Source: Anaerolineales bacterium UBA6131
Lineage (GTDB): Bacteria > Chloroflexota > Anaerolineae > UBA2200
Assembly: GCA_002435875.1 (NCBI GenBank)
Contig: DIVN01000017.1
Span: 1 to 23,731, forward strand
Length of the DNA stretch: 23,731 nucleotides
Direction: 5' to 3'
Shown here in pieces: positions 7,630 to 16,082 of the stretch (position 1 is its first letter; each line of letters starts with the position of its first letter). The notes below the pieces were generated by a model. It was not told the DNA's origin, searched no databases, and was given only the letters and a program-made list of their open reading frames with translations. Made by a program: the position numbers and the translations under genes.

Positions 7630-8718
7630 TTGACAGGCAGATCCCGCGTTGGCGTGAGTCGCGAGAGAGTGTCCTGGTACCTGTATCTTGTCCTTTCAGC
7701 GGCATTCGCTGCGATTATGCTGGCCACCTGGCTGCTTTCGCGGTCGATCAACGGCCGTGATTGCGCCACATACATCGAGATTATATCGGGCACTGCCTGT
7801 AAGCCTTTTGCCTATCGTGTCCTCGTTCCACTCCTCGTCCGGATCTCGCAATACCTGGTGCCAGGTTCGCTCCACGAGAGCATACGGGCTTCTTTGGTGC
7901 AGCAGCCTGTTGTCCAGAGAGCCTTCTCCCTCCTGATCTGGGACACGACTCTGGCGTTTGAGTACCTGCTGGGTGTGGGTTGGCTATACGTTGCTGTGTA
8001 CGGCTTTATCCTGAGCCTGAAGTATCTCTTCGATGGGTTATTTCGTACGCCGAACGAATGGTTCTCGAGGATAGTACCCTGGGTTGCGCTCCTCGGAATT
8101 CGGTATCTCATGCGCTATGTGAGTTACGTCTACGACTTGCCTGCCCTGTTTCTCTTCACCTTGGGCCTGGCCCTAATGGCCAGGAAGCAGTGGCGCGCTT
8201 TCCTGCTTGTCTTCTTGTTGGCGTCGCTCAACAAGGAGACGACGATTCTGCTCACCCTGGTGTTTGTAATTCATCAATGGCACGTTCGCCGACTTGAGGA
8301 CCGGCAGTTCCAATTCTTGCTCGTGGCACAGCTGTCCATTTTTGCGTTAGTTAAGGGCGTCCTGTTCGTCATCTTTAGAGAGAATCCGGGCACTTTTGTC
8401 GAAATGCATCTGCTTGACCACAACATTGATCTGCTTCGCAAGTTTCTGTTGAGGCCATCGCTGGCGGCAGAGTTTCCTTGGATGGGGCTTGCCCTGCTTG
8501 TCTTTCACAACTGGCCGAACAAATCGAGGTTTCTGAAAGATGCTATCTGGATCCTGGTTCCCATTTTCGCTATGATGCCCTTCCTGGGTATGTTGGACGA
8601 GCTGCGCGTGTACTACGAAGTGGTGCCAATTGTCGTCTTGTTGGCAACGCAGAGCGTGGCGGAGATCGTGGGGATCGACATCCATGTGATTGGCAGCGAG
8701 AAGCGAGGTACCATCTAG
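7630..8718 (+). CDS. Polytopic membrane protein, function unknown
   Basis: About 362 residues with roughly ten hydrophobic segments, the first at about residues 16-37. I do not recognise a named family with confidence. Features typical of uncharacterised bacterial integral membrane proteins related to GT-C glycosyltransferases are an acidic residue in the first external loop (D44), followed by FAYRVLVPLL (60-69), then YVYDLP (166-171) and LNKET (200-204) at helix ends. The start chosen is TTG 7630, because a good Shine-Dalgarno lies 7 nt upstream; a GTG at 7564 is the alternative. It is first in a plus-strand unit with a GT-C-like protein and a giant exported glycosidase-like protein, so a role in making or exporting a surface glycan is plausible but inferred. 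Confidence 0.75.
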   Translation: MTGRSRVGVSRERVSWYLYLVLSAAFAAIMLATWLLSRSINGRDCATYIEIISGTACKPFAYRVLVPLLVRISQYLVPGSLHESIRASLVQQPVVQRAFSLLIWDTTLAFEYLLGVGWLYVAVYGFILSLKYLFDGLFRTPNEWFSRIVPWVALLGIRYLMRYVSYVYDLPALFLFTLGLALMARKQWRAFLLVFLLASLNKETTILLTLVFVIHQWHVRRLEDRQFQFLLVAQLSIFALVKGVLFVIFRENPGTFVEMHLLDHNIDLLRKFLLRPSLAAEFPWMGLALLVFHNWPNKSRFLKDAIWILVPIFAMMPFLGMLDELRVYYEVVPIVVLLATQSVAEIVGIDIHVIGSEKRGTI

Positions 8719-8738
8719 TCATGCTGCAACAGCCGAGT

Positions 8739-8760
8739 CACCCAGGCTACTGTCTGGGTG
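8739..8760 (+). other. Intercistronic hairpin
   Basis: CACCCAG (8739-8745) pairs with CTGGGTG (8754-8760), extendable by a G-T and a C-G pair to a TACT loop. It lies between two co-directional membrane-protein genes and has no T-run, so RNA processing or partial attenuation is more likely than full termination. Confidence 0.4.
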
Positions 8761-8820
8761 GTCTGCATTCCTTTCTGTGCGGGACCCAGGCGGTGTGGCA
8801 AGAGCAGGCGAGGCACCTGC

Positions 8821-10167
8821 ATGCACACTGAAGCCAAATCGGTTTGGGAGCCGCGTGTCTACGCGCTTATCTTGCTGCTCATGGCCGCCATGTACCTCTA
8901 TGCGGGCATCATGTCCGTCATCCCCGAGTACGGCTTCGACTGGACCCAATTCAGGTATGTTGAGCCAGCGGCCGTCGTGGCAAGCTATCTAGTTTCTGGT
9001 CTGGCCATTGTATTCTTGCTTCACCGACGTCCCGCACTGCACAAACGATTCGAGCGCAAATTCCCAAGTGGGTTTCATTTCTCTGTGCCCATGCGCTTGC
9101 TGGTTTATGCATTTTTCTCCGTTGCAGCCGCATGGTTATTCTGGACTCTCAGATCCAACTTTATCAACCCAGATGGGTGGATGTTCACCGAGAAGCTGCC
9201 CAGGGACGTGTCTTTAGTGGGCGCACACGTCACCCATGACGAAATGTGGGAACTGTACATTCACTCTCGATTCTGGTTCTACACGAATGCGCGGCTTGAA
9301 TGGTCGGTCATCAAGTCCTATCAAATGCTTTCCTGTCTTGCGGGAGGGGTATTTGTCTTCTTCGCGCTCGTCTTGTGTTGGTTGCTTGCTCCGAAGCGCT
9401 GGTTTCCGCTATTTGCTCTACTGGTCTCGGGTGGATACATGCAGCTGTTCTTCGGCGATGCAGAGAACTACACCATGACGGCTACGCTCGTCCTAATCTA
9501 TCTGTTCACTGGTTACCTGTTCTTGCAGCGCAGGCTGAGTATCGTTGTACCCAGTGTCGTGCTGGCATTGGCAGCTACCTTTCACTTGCTGGCGGGATGG
9601 CTGGGCCCCTCGCTTCTCTATCTGTATTGGGTGGCCAGATCTCGTGGGCAGCTGCGGCAGGTTGTGTTGGGAGTGGCGCTTGCCGTGCTCATTGTGGTGG
9701 GCACGCTGACCTTTTTCCATTTCAACGGCCTACCCATTAGGTTGCTGTTCGAACGCAGCCATGCACTTGGCCACGGCTTCGACTGGAGCCGCAATGTTCA
9801 CGTGCCGACTCTGGATCACTTGCGGCAAGTTGCTAGACTGTTGCTGTTGCTCTACCCGCCAGCCATTCTTGTGATACCCATGTACTTCTTTGGCAAGATT
9901 CGCCGCCAGCCTTTCAACGTCTTTCTCACGTGGGCACTGGGGTTCTTGCTGCTGTTCGCGATTGTGTGGGAGTCGTGGATTGGCTACTACTACGACTGGA
10001 ACTTGTTTGCAGTTCTAGCCATTCCACTGGGGCTGTTGGTGGGCTACAACGTGGTGTTGATGGATGATTTCAGGCACCAGGTTGCGTTGTCCGTCGGCCT
10101 TTTCGCCACGGCGACATTGCCCTCCTACGCCTGGATCGTCGCCAACCACTACTACTTTGTTCGTTAG
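8821..10167 (+). CDS. Polytopic membrane protein, putative GT-C-type glycosyltransferase
   Basis: A 448-residue protein with about ten to eleven hydrophobic segments. Two things suggest a GT-C-like enzyme using a polyprenyl-phosphate sugar: an acidic pair in a loop after the early helices (VTHDE, D130-E131), and a later FFGDAENYTMT segment (about 200-210), similar to the G-x-x-ENY pattern I associate with uncharacterised GT39/GT83-like proteins. Reaction and substrate are unknown. ATG 8821 is preferred over GTG 8758: GAGG lies 7 nt upstream, the protein then begins just before its first membrane helix, and the GTG would start inside a hairpin. It ends 15 nt before the giant GH172 protein gene, so co-transcription is very likely. 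Confidence 0.75.
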   Translation: MHTEAKSVWEPRVYALILLLMAAMYLYAGIMSVIPEYGFDWTQFRYVEPAAVVASYLVSGLAIVFLLHRRPALHKRFERKFPSGFHFSVPMRLLVYAFFSVAAAWLFWTLRSNFINPDGWMFTEKLPRDVSLVGAHVTHDEMWELYIHSRFWFYTNARLEWSVIKSYQMLSCLAGGVFVFFALVLCWLLAPKRWFPLFALLVSGGYMQLFFGDAENYTMTATLVLIYLFTGYLFLQRRLSIVVPSVVLALAATFHLLAGWLGPSLLYLYWVARSRGQLRQVVLGVALAVLIVVGTLTFFHFNGLPIRLLFERSHALGHGFDWSRNVHVPTLDHLRQVARLLLLLYPPAILVIPMYFFGKIRRQPFNVFLTWALGFLLLFAIVWESWIGYYYDWNLFAVLAIPLGLLVGYNVVLMDDFRHQVALSVGLFATATLPSYAWIVANHYYFVR

Positions 10168-10182
10168 TCAGGGGCGAGAAAA

Positions 10183-13100
10183 ATGCACATCAGACTAAAG
10201 ACAGGTGCAGCGTGCCGCAAGAAAGCTCACTGCACCAGCCTGAGCGGCCAACCGCCTGGGCATGCTGCCTGGCCACGCCTCCTCCGCGCTTTGACTATCT
10301 CTTTGATGGTAGCTGCTGGCCTGCTGATCGTGTGGCCGATGTTGGCACAGCAGGTGAGTGCCGATGCAACCGAGCCTCGTGGTGCGGCGGCTATGTGGGC
10401 CTTCGATCGACTGCCTTATTTCAAACCGGGAACGAGTGTGCGCCAAGTCTCATCGTACGACCGCACTGGCGGTAATTACGATGGCAATGGCGTGTATCTA
10501 TACCGCAATGCCCGGACTGGTGGCTATGTCGTCCTAGATGAATACGGGGCGGGCACGGTCTTCCGCATCTGGGCCACCGGACTGCGCGGCGGCGACCTGC
10601 GCATGTACTTTGATGGCGAGATGACTCCCAGACTCAACATACCTCTTGACCAGTTCTTCCAAGGCACAAATGCACCTTTTCTTTTTCCACTTGTTGGGGA
10701 TGACCTCATTTCCTCTGGAGGGTACTATTCGTACTATCCCTTTGCTTTCCGCCAGGGATTACGTGTCGAGTTCACAAGCGTTCCCCGTTACTACCATATC
10801 ACCTATCACGTGTACAACAGCGCGGATGGCGTGGCCACGTACACTGGTACCGAAGACCTGGGACCCGCCCTCGACGCCTGGAACAATCCCACGGTAGACC
10901 CGAAGGATGCAAGCGGGAACCACGCAAGCGCTACGGGCCCCTTTGACCTGGCCGCGGGGCAGAGCCTCAACTTGTTCGAGCACACTGGCTCGGGTTCGAT
11001 ACGATCACTGGTCATAAACCTACCCCAACTCGTCCCTACGCAGTTCGCTTCCGACCGATTGGTGAGCGATGACGGACGTGCCCACCGAGGAAAGTCGAGC
11101 TTCGTTGTGCGCCTGGCCCCTGACAATGCGGGCATGGTGCTTGTTCGCAGGCTAGACTATAGCGTCGGAAGTCAATGGGCGGATGTCTATGTCGACAATC
11201 GCCTGGTGGGTCGGTGGTCAAATTCTGGATTCGACTATGTAGATCGTTGGCGAGACAGTCGATTCGTGGTCGGCTCCCAGTGGACCCAGGGGAAACAGCA
11301 GGTCACGGTTCAGTTGGAGAGTCCCAACCAGACCTGGACCGAGTTCTACTACTGGGTCTACAGTGTGGATGCGCAGAAGGAAGAGTCTTTGAGCGACGAG
11401 CTGGACGTCGGCAATGAGCAGGATGAGGTGGCCCATACGTACTACATTCAAGGTCAGCAGTGGCGCAAGGCTCAGGTGCTGTCCTATCCTCCGGGAGTGA
11501 CGACGCGTCTTGAGCCCGCCACGTTAGACGTGCTCAGCCGGGCGCGTATTCAGATGTTCTGGGACGGCGAGACAGTGCCGAGCGTCGATGCCCCGCTGGG
11601 ACTGTTCTTTGGCCTTGGCACCAGTGGCGAAGGTTTGATGCGCGGACTGCTGGTGGGTGCAGATCCCCGCAGTCACAGGTTCTACAACTATCACCCCATG
11701 CCATTCAACACCAGAGCCCACATGCGATTGGTCAATGATTCGGGCACACCCATTCAGGGCGCCAGTGTGGAAGTACAGTACAACGATGCACCGTACTCCG
11801 GGCTGGGCTCGCGTGCTGGTTACTTCACCGCCATCTATTCTCGGCAGAGCCCCACGCTTACCGGACGTGACTATGTGGCTGCAGAGTTTGCCAATGCGCG
11901 CGGACACGTGGTTGGCCTGATGCTGGACATCAGCAACTGTGCCCCTAGCCTCAACATCCTCGAGGGAGACGAACGCCTCTTCTTTGAGACAAGTGATTAC
12001 GATCCCGAAATCCATGGCACAGGAACAGAGGACTATTTTACGGGCGGATGGTACTTTGAGGACCGGCCGTTTTCGCTCCCGCAACACGGATGTCCTCTCC
12101 TTCATGACCTGGACGGTCGTTGTCACATCACAATGTACCGATTGAATGTTGCGGACTCTTATCCTTTTGAGAGACAGCTAAAGATCAATTTTGAGCACGG
12201 AGCGATAAACGATACCAACGCCAACTACGAGTCGCTCACCTTTGCCTATTTGGCTAGAGAACGCCCGGCACTGGTCAAGACAGACTCATTTAGTCCGGGT
12301 CTGGCTGCGGACCGTGCGAGTCATGGGTACACGACCACTGGCTCAGCCTGGGACGCTGTCCTGGATGGTACCTTCATCGGCCGTGACGACGGTCAATCGT
12401 TTGTTCGACGAGGGATGGCGCACGCCGGCACAAGCAGCTTTACTCTGGCGATTCTCCCGGAGAACGCCGGAGTCAGGCTCGGCAGGATTCTCAACCACCA
12501 GTCGGGTAATCAGAGGGCAAAGATCTATGTGGATGGGGATCTGGCCGGCACCTGGTTCACCGGCGGCGTGAACGCACGGCATCCCGCTGCCTATGACTAT
12601 TTTGAGATCCCGCCACAGCTCACCGCAGGCAAGGACTCGGTGCGGATCACCACAGAATTCCTTTCGGCCGACGGCAGTTGGACCGAGTTCCTTTACGAGG
12701 CTGAGTGCCATCTGTATGATGCCAGTGTCACGATTGGATCGCCTGTTAGGTACCGCATACTTGTGCCGACGCAACCGTTGACTCAGACCCTGAACAACGC
12801 ACAGCTGAGCAGCAGCCTTGACGTGCGGCTGGCGGCCGTGGCTGTCCAGTCCACCGGAGGTGAAGGCGGGACCGTGCAACTGAACGGAAACACGATGACC
12901 GCGCAGTGGCAGTCGATTCCGGCCGGCGTGCAGGCTACGGTGATAGTCACGACTACCGTGCGCGACGTCCCCGAAAACCAGGCCGGAGTGTTGATTGGCG
13001 GGAGCGCCGAATGGATGGGCAGTCTGGGCGGCGGAACCACGGTAGGGCCGTACACAGTCCCTCTGCGAAGCATCGTGGTCACCGAGCCGGATCTTGGTGC

Positions 13101-15882
13101 AACGATGACGTCATCATCGGGCGCTTGTCTGGAGATGGGTGACGTTGTCACATTCACGATTGCGTTTGGCAATTATGCCGAGTCAAATGCTAGTGTTGCG
13201 CATGACGTGACACTAACTGACGAGCTTCCTGGCGGGCTGACGTTTGGAGGCGTCCTGCCGGGAACACCTTTACCCAGCTCCGTCTCGGGCACCAACCCTA
13301 CGGAGGTCGCCTGGGAGCTGCCATCGCTCGACCCAGGAGTGGAGGCTAGTTATGCGTTCACGGCAACGGTGACTGGCGCGCCGACGCATGGAATCACCTT
13401 TACGAACACAGCCTACATCGCGGGTAGCTCACTGCCCGGCCAGGTCGAAGGTGAGCGAGGCGGTGACGACAGCAGCGGCGAGGATCCGCGCTACTTTGAA
13501 ACGGCCACGGCAGAGGTCTTCATCGGTGGCACAATTGGCGGCAGCGTCTGGTTCGACCGCAATGCGAACGGGCTTTGCGATGCTGGCGAGGCCTCCTTGC
13601 CGGGCGTCTCCATTGTTCTGATAAGCGACGCTGGCACGACACTCCGTACGCTTACCAGGGCCGATGGCTCATATGCGTTCAGTTGCTTGTCACTCCCCGG
13701 GCAGTATGGAGCGCACGCGGATCTCGCTTCGCTGCGAGGGCTCACCGATGTCACGACTCCCACGCCCAGGATGGCGCTGATCGATGAAACGAACCCTGCA
13801 CGCCTCGATCTCCACCATGGTCTGCGTGGCAGCGGCCAGGTCGGCGGACGCGTCTGGTTCGACTATGACGGCGACGCATCGATTGATCCAGACGAGTCGG
13901 CTGTGCCCCAGGCTTTGCTCCAGCTTGCGGATTCGTTCGGCGGTCAATACGAGACGTCCAGTGACACGACCGGCCACTACGTGTTTGGCAACCTCATCTC
14001 CAATGGGCCTTTCACGTCAACAGTGGTGGCTGCATCTCTCCCTGCCGGCGCTCAGCTCACCACACCGGCCAGCTTCAGCTCTGTCCTTGGGCCGGCGCAG
14101 CCAAGTGCCAATGATCACAACTATGGCATACAGGGCGCGGGACAAGTTGCCGGTCGCATATGCTTTGATAGCGACGGTAATGGCCTTTGCAGCAACGATG
14201 AGTCAGGCGTAGGCGAAGCGGACGTTGAGCTGAGCGATGAATTGGGGCTGCAGGTTTCCGGCGATGTTGAGGACGACGGCACATTTCGGTTTGAGAACCT
14301 CTTGGTCGGTCGAACATACACGGTTGCCGTTGTGCCACCTGCGGGGTACGCAAGCGCGACAGAGAGCCGACACTGCACCTTGACGGCCGCTGAACCTACA
14401 GTCTCGGGTCTGGATTTCGACCTCGAAAATGCACTGCGGGTTGTAAAGACGCATTCGCCTGCTGATGTGGTAGCTGGTGAGCCGTTTCGTTATCTGGTTC
14501 GGGTGACCAATGTTGGGAGGCTGCCTCTCACCGGTCTGGTCATTACGGATACCCTTCCATCGGAGATCGTGCCCGAGTCTGTGGTTGGCAGCCCCGGATC
14601 GTTGACGGATGGAGCGAGAACCGTCACCTGGATGGCAACGCAGCTAGCGCCTGGGTTCGTAGAGTACTGGGTGGATGTGCGTACTGATCTTTCTGCGGCG
14701 GGCCGGCTCATTGCCAACGTGGTTCTTGCCGACAGCAACGAGGCTCCTCAGCGCGTCTCCTACCAGGATACTGCGCTCGTCTGGGCGCCCGCTACACTAA
14801 CGCCGACTCCCGTCAATACGTTGACGGGCACACCAACCTCAACCGGGACGCCATTGCTCACCGCTACGCCAACCATCTCCGCTAGCCCAACACCCACCCC
14901 CAGTGCGACAGCCACGAGTACTCTGAACCCTACACAAACTCAAACGCCAATGCCGACAGCCACAGCAACTTCCACACCGTCAGTCACACCCTGGCCGATT
15001 ACGCCAGGCCTGCCTGTTACGCTTAGCTTCCAGGACGGCATTGCTCCGGAAGCGGGTTACCGCGGTGTTAGTGACACCTACCTGGACCGCAACGAGCCAG
15101 ACACTCGCTATGGCCTGAGCACTCAGATGAAGATCAACTCAGATGGTCGGCAGAAGCCGTTGCTGCACTTTGAGTTGGATAGGCATATTCCACCATTCGC
15201 GGTGGTGACGGCCGCCAGGCTTCGCCTGTACACCTTGGCCAAGACCACGTCTGGCGAGCTTGATGTCGCATTGTACGATATCTTGCATGGTTGGGATGAA
15301 GCTACGGCGACCTGGAACGAGGCGGCGAGTGGACAAACATGGCAAGAGGCGGGCTGCAACGGAAATGAGGATCGTGCGTCCGATGCTGCTGCCACAACTC
15401 GGGTTCGCTTCCTGTATGTAAAGCACGAGTGGAGTGGCGAGGGGTTGCGAGCTCTGGTTCAGCGCTGGGTGGAGGACCCGACCACGAATCACGGAGTGGC
15501 CTGCATAGGCAGCCCTTCGTATGAACGGCAAGTGTGGACCTTGGCCTCCTCAGAGTATGGGCTGGCGCTAGAGGATCTTGGCAAACGGCCCCAATTGGAG
15601 GTCGAGTTCTACGTGCCGCTGCCTACGCCCACTGCCACACCGACTGCAACAGCCACTCCAAGCAGCACTGCCAGTTGGGTGGCAACCAGCACGCCTACAC
15701 CCTCGCCGACGGCCAGCCCAACACTCGAGCCGTCCGCTACTCCCTCCGTGTGGGCGCAGCGAGCCTACCTTCCACTGCTAATGGCAGGTCACTACCACAG
15801 CGGACCAATCGTCAACTTGGGGATTGGCGCCGAGACTTTGCTCTCCAATCTGAGGCCAGGATTTCAGGCGAGGCCACGCTGA
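10183..15882 (+). CDS. Giant exported multidomain protein: GH172 (DUF2961) glycosidase, DUF11/SdrD-B repeats, DNRLRE domain
   Basis: 1,899 residues. A long basic N-terminus precedes a hydrophobic core (about 36-55) and a possible signal peptidase site after VSA60. Then come: a first DUF2961-type jelly-roll (about 89-275; DRTGGN, YFDGE with D144); beta-sandwich module A (290-400; YVDNRLVGRW, WTEF at 385); a second DUF2961 part (about 415-705; WDGE 460-463, EGDE 594-597, GTGTEDYF with E616); beta-sandwich B (710-845; WTEF at 833); a D2/DUF11-like region (850-1115); three SdrD-B-like domains (from about 1117, 1219 and 1321); another DUF11 (1418-1530); a Pro/Thr linker; a DNRLRE/CBM96-like domain (1625-1810); a second linker; and YLPLL at 1862-1866. 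GH172 enzymes act on fructofuranosides or D-arabinofuranosides, with glutamates as catalytic residues. Here E594 or E597 with E616 are candidates. Export and surface display are inferred. The gene follows the GT-C-like gene by 15 nt. Confidence 0.88.
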   Translation: MHIRLKTGAACRKKAHCTSLSGQPPGHAAWPRLLRALTISLMVAAGLLIVWPMLAQQVSADATEPRGAAAMWAFDRLPYFKPGTSVRQVSSYDRTGGNYDGNGVYLYRNARTGGYVVLDEYGAGTVFRIWATGLRGGDLRMYFDGEMTPRLNIPLDQFFQGTNAPFLFPLVGDDLISSGGYYSYYPFAFRQGLRVEFTSVPRYYHITYHVYNSADGVATYTGTEDLGPALDAWNNPTVDPKDASGNHASATGPFDLAAGQSLNLFEHTGSGSIRSLVINLPQLVPTQFASDRLVSDDGRAHRGKSSFVVRLAPDNAGMVLVRRLDYSVGSQWADVYVDNRLVGRWSNSGFDYVDRWRDSRFVVGSQWTQGKQQVTVQLESPNQTWTEFYYWVYSVDAQKEESLSDELDVGNEQDEVAHTYYIQGQQWRKAQVLSYPPGVTTRLEPATLDVLSRARIQMFWDGETVPSVDAPLGLFFGLGTSGEGLMRGLLVGADPRSHRFYNYHPMPFNTRAHMRLVNDSGTPIQGASVEVQYNDAPYSGLGSRAGYFTAIYSRQSPTLTGRDYVAAEFANARGHVVGLMLDISNCAPSLNILEGDERLFFETSDYDPEIHGTGTEDYFTGGWYFEDRPFSLPQHGCPLLHDLDGRCHITMYRLNVADSYPFERQLKINFEHGAINDTNANYESLTFAYLARERPALVKTDSFSPGLAADRASHGYTTTGSAWDAVLDGTFIGRDDGQSFVRRGMAHAGTSSFTLAILPENAGVRLGRILNHQSGNQRAKIYVDGDLAGTWFTGGVNARHPAAYDYFEIPPQLTAGKDSVRITTEFLSADGSWTEFLYEAECHLYDASVTIGSPVRYRILVPTQPLTQTLNNAQLSSSLDVRLAAVAVQSTGGEGGTVQLNGNTMTAQWQSIPAGVQATVIVTTTVRDVPENQAGVLIGGSAEWMGSLGGGTTVGPYTVPLRSIVVTEPDLGATMTSSSGACLEMGDVVTFTIAFGNYAESNASVAHDVTLTDELPGGLTFGGVLPGTPLPSSVSGTNPTEVAWELPSLDPGVEASYAFTATVTGAPTHGITFTNTAYIAGSSLPGQVEGERGGDDSSGEDPRYFETATAEVFIGGTIGGSVWFDRNANGLCDAGEASLPGVSIVLISDAGTTLRTLTRADGSYAFSCLSLPGQYGAHADLASLRGLTDVTTPTPRMALIDETNPARLDLHHGLRGSGQVGGRVWFDYDGDASIDPDESAVPQALLQLADSFGGQYETSSDTTGHYVFGNLISNGPFTSTVVAASLPAGAQLTTPASFSSVLGPAQPSANDHNYGIQGAGQVAGRICFDSDGNGLCSNDESGVGEADVELSDELGLQVSGDVEDDGTFRFENLLVGRTYTVAVVPPAGYASATESRHCTLTAAEPTVSGLDFDLENALRVVKTHSPADVVAGEPFRYLVRVTNVGRLPLTGLVITDTLPSEIVPESVVGSPGSLTDGARTVTWMATQLAPGFVEYWVDVRTDLSAAGRLIANVVLADSNEAPQRVSYQDTALVWAPATLTPTPVNTLTGTPTSTGTPLLTATPTISASPTPTPSATATSTLNPTQTQTPMPTATATSTPSVTPWPITPGLPVTLSFQDGIAPEAGYRGVSDTYLDRNEPDTRYGLSTQMKINSDGRQKPLLHFELDRHIPPFAVVTAARLRLYTLAKTTSGELDVALYDILHGWDEATATWNEAASGQTWQEAGCNGNEDRASDAAATTRVRFLYVKHEWSGEGLRALVQRWVEDPTTNHGVACIGSPSYERQVWTLASSEYGLALEDLGKRPQLEVEFYVPLPTPTATPTATATPSSTASWVATSTPTPSPTASPTLEPSATPSVWAQRAYLPLLMAGHYHSGPIVNLGIGAETLLSNLRPGFQARPR
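14791..14990 (+). repeat. Pro/Thr-rich low-complexity linker (coding)
   Basis: Residues about 1537-1603 of the giant protein are almost entirely Pro, Thr, Ser and Ala in TPTP/TATP-like units. Such spacers separate domains of exported proteins and may be O-glycosylated; here it separates the last DUF11 from the DNRLRE domain. Confidence 0.75.
15622..15747 (+). repeat. Second Pro/Thr-rich linker (coding)
   Basis: Residues about 1814-1855 repeat PTPTATPT-type units and lead to the RAYLPLLMAG segment near the C-terminus. Confidence 0.75.
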
Positions 15883-15951
15883 GCTGTCGTCTCTCACCAT
15901 CGATGGCGAGCCAATGTAACCCTCGGGCGGCAGACCCTACATCACGACCCA

Positions 15952-15992
15952 GGTCGGGGCAGTGGCGGACGTGCGTCGCAACTGCCCCGACC
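15952..15992. terminator. Perfect 12-bp hairpin between convergent genes
   Basis: GGTCGGGGCAGT (15952-15963) pairs perfectly with ACTGCCCCGACC (15981-15992) around a 17-nt loop, in the 200-nt gap between the convergent GH172 and acsE genes. Neither direction has a clear T-run. It could act as a bidirectional terminator or as a 3'-end stabiliser. Confidence 0.55.
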
Positions 15993-16082
15993 GCTACCTA
16001 CCGGCCGAGCTTGCCTTGCGCTTGCGTGGAACGGGCAAGGGGCGCTGCGGCATGGCCATTGGCTCGGTGCAGCAGACTCAGC

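Noticed and set aside
7089..7793. Minus-strand 234-residue open frame in the divergent region
   Set aside because: It crosses both candidate promoters and the start of the plus-strand membrane protein; its Arg/Ser/Pro-rich translation has no domain pattern.
14791..14990. Repetitive Pro/Thr codons considered as a possible CRISPR or DNA tandem repeat
   Set aside because: The units are irregular in DNA and stay in frame inside a long coding sequence; they are a protein linker, not an array with spacers.
16000..16060. CTTGCC/GGCAAG inverted repeat after acsE, considered as the acsE terminator
   Set aside because: Only 6 bp with an 18-nt loop and no T-run on the minus strand; much weaker than the 12-bp hairpin next to it.
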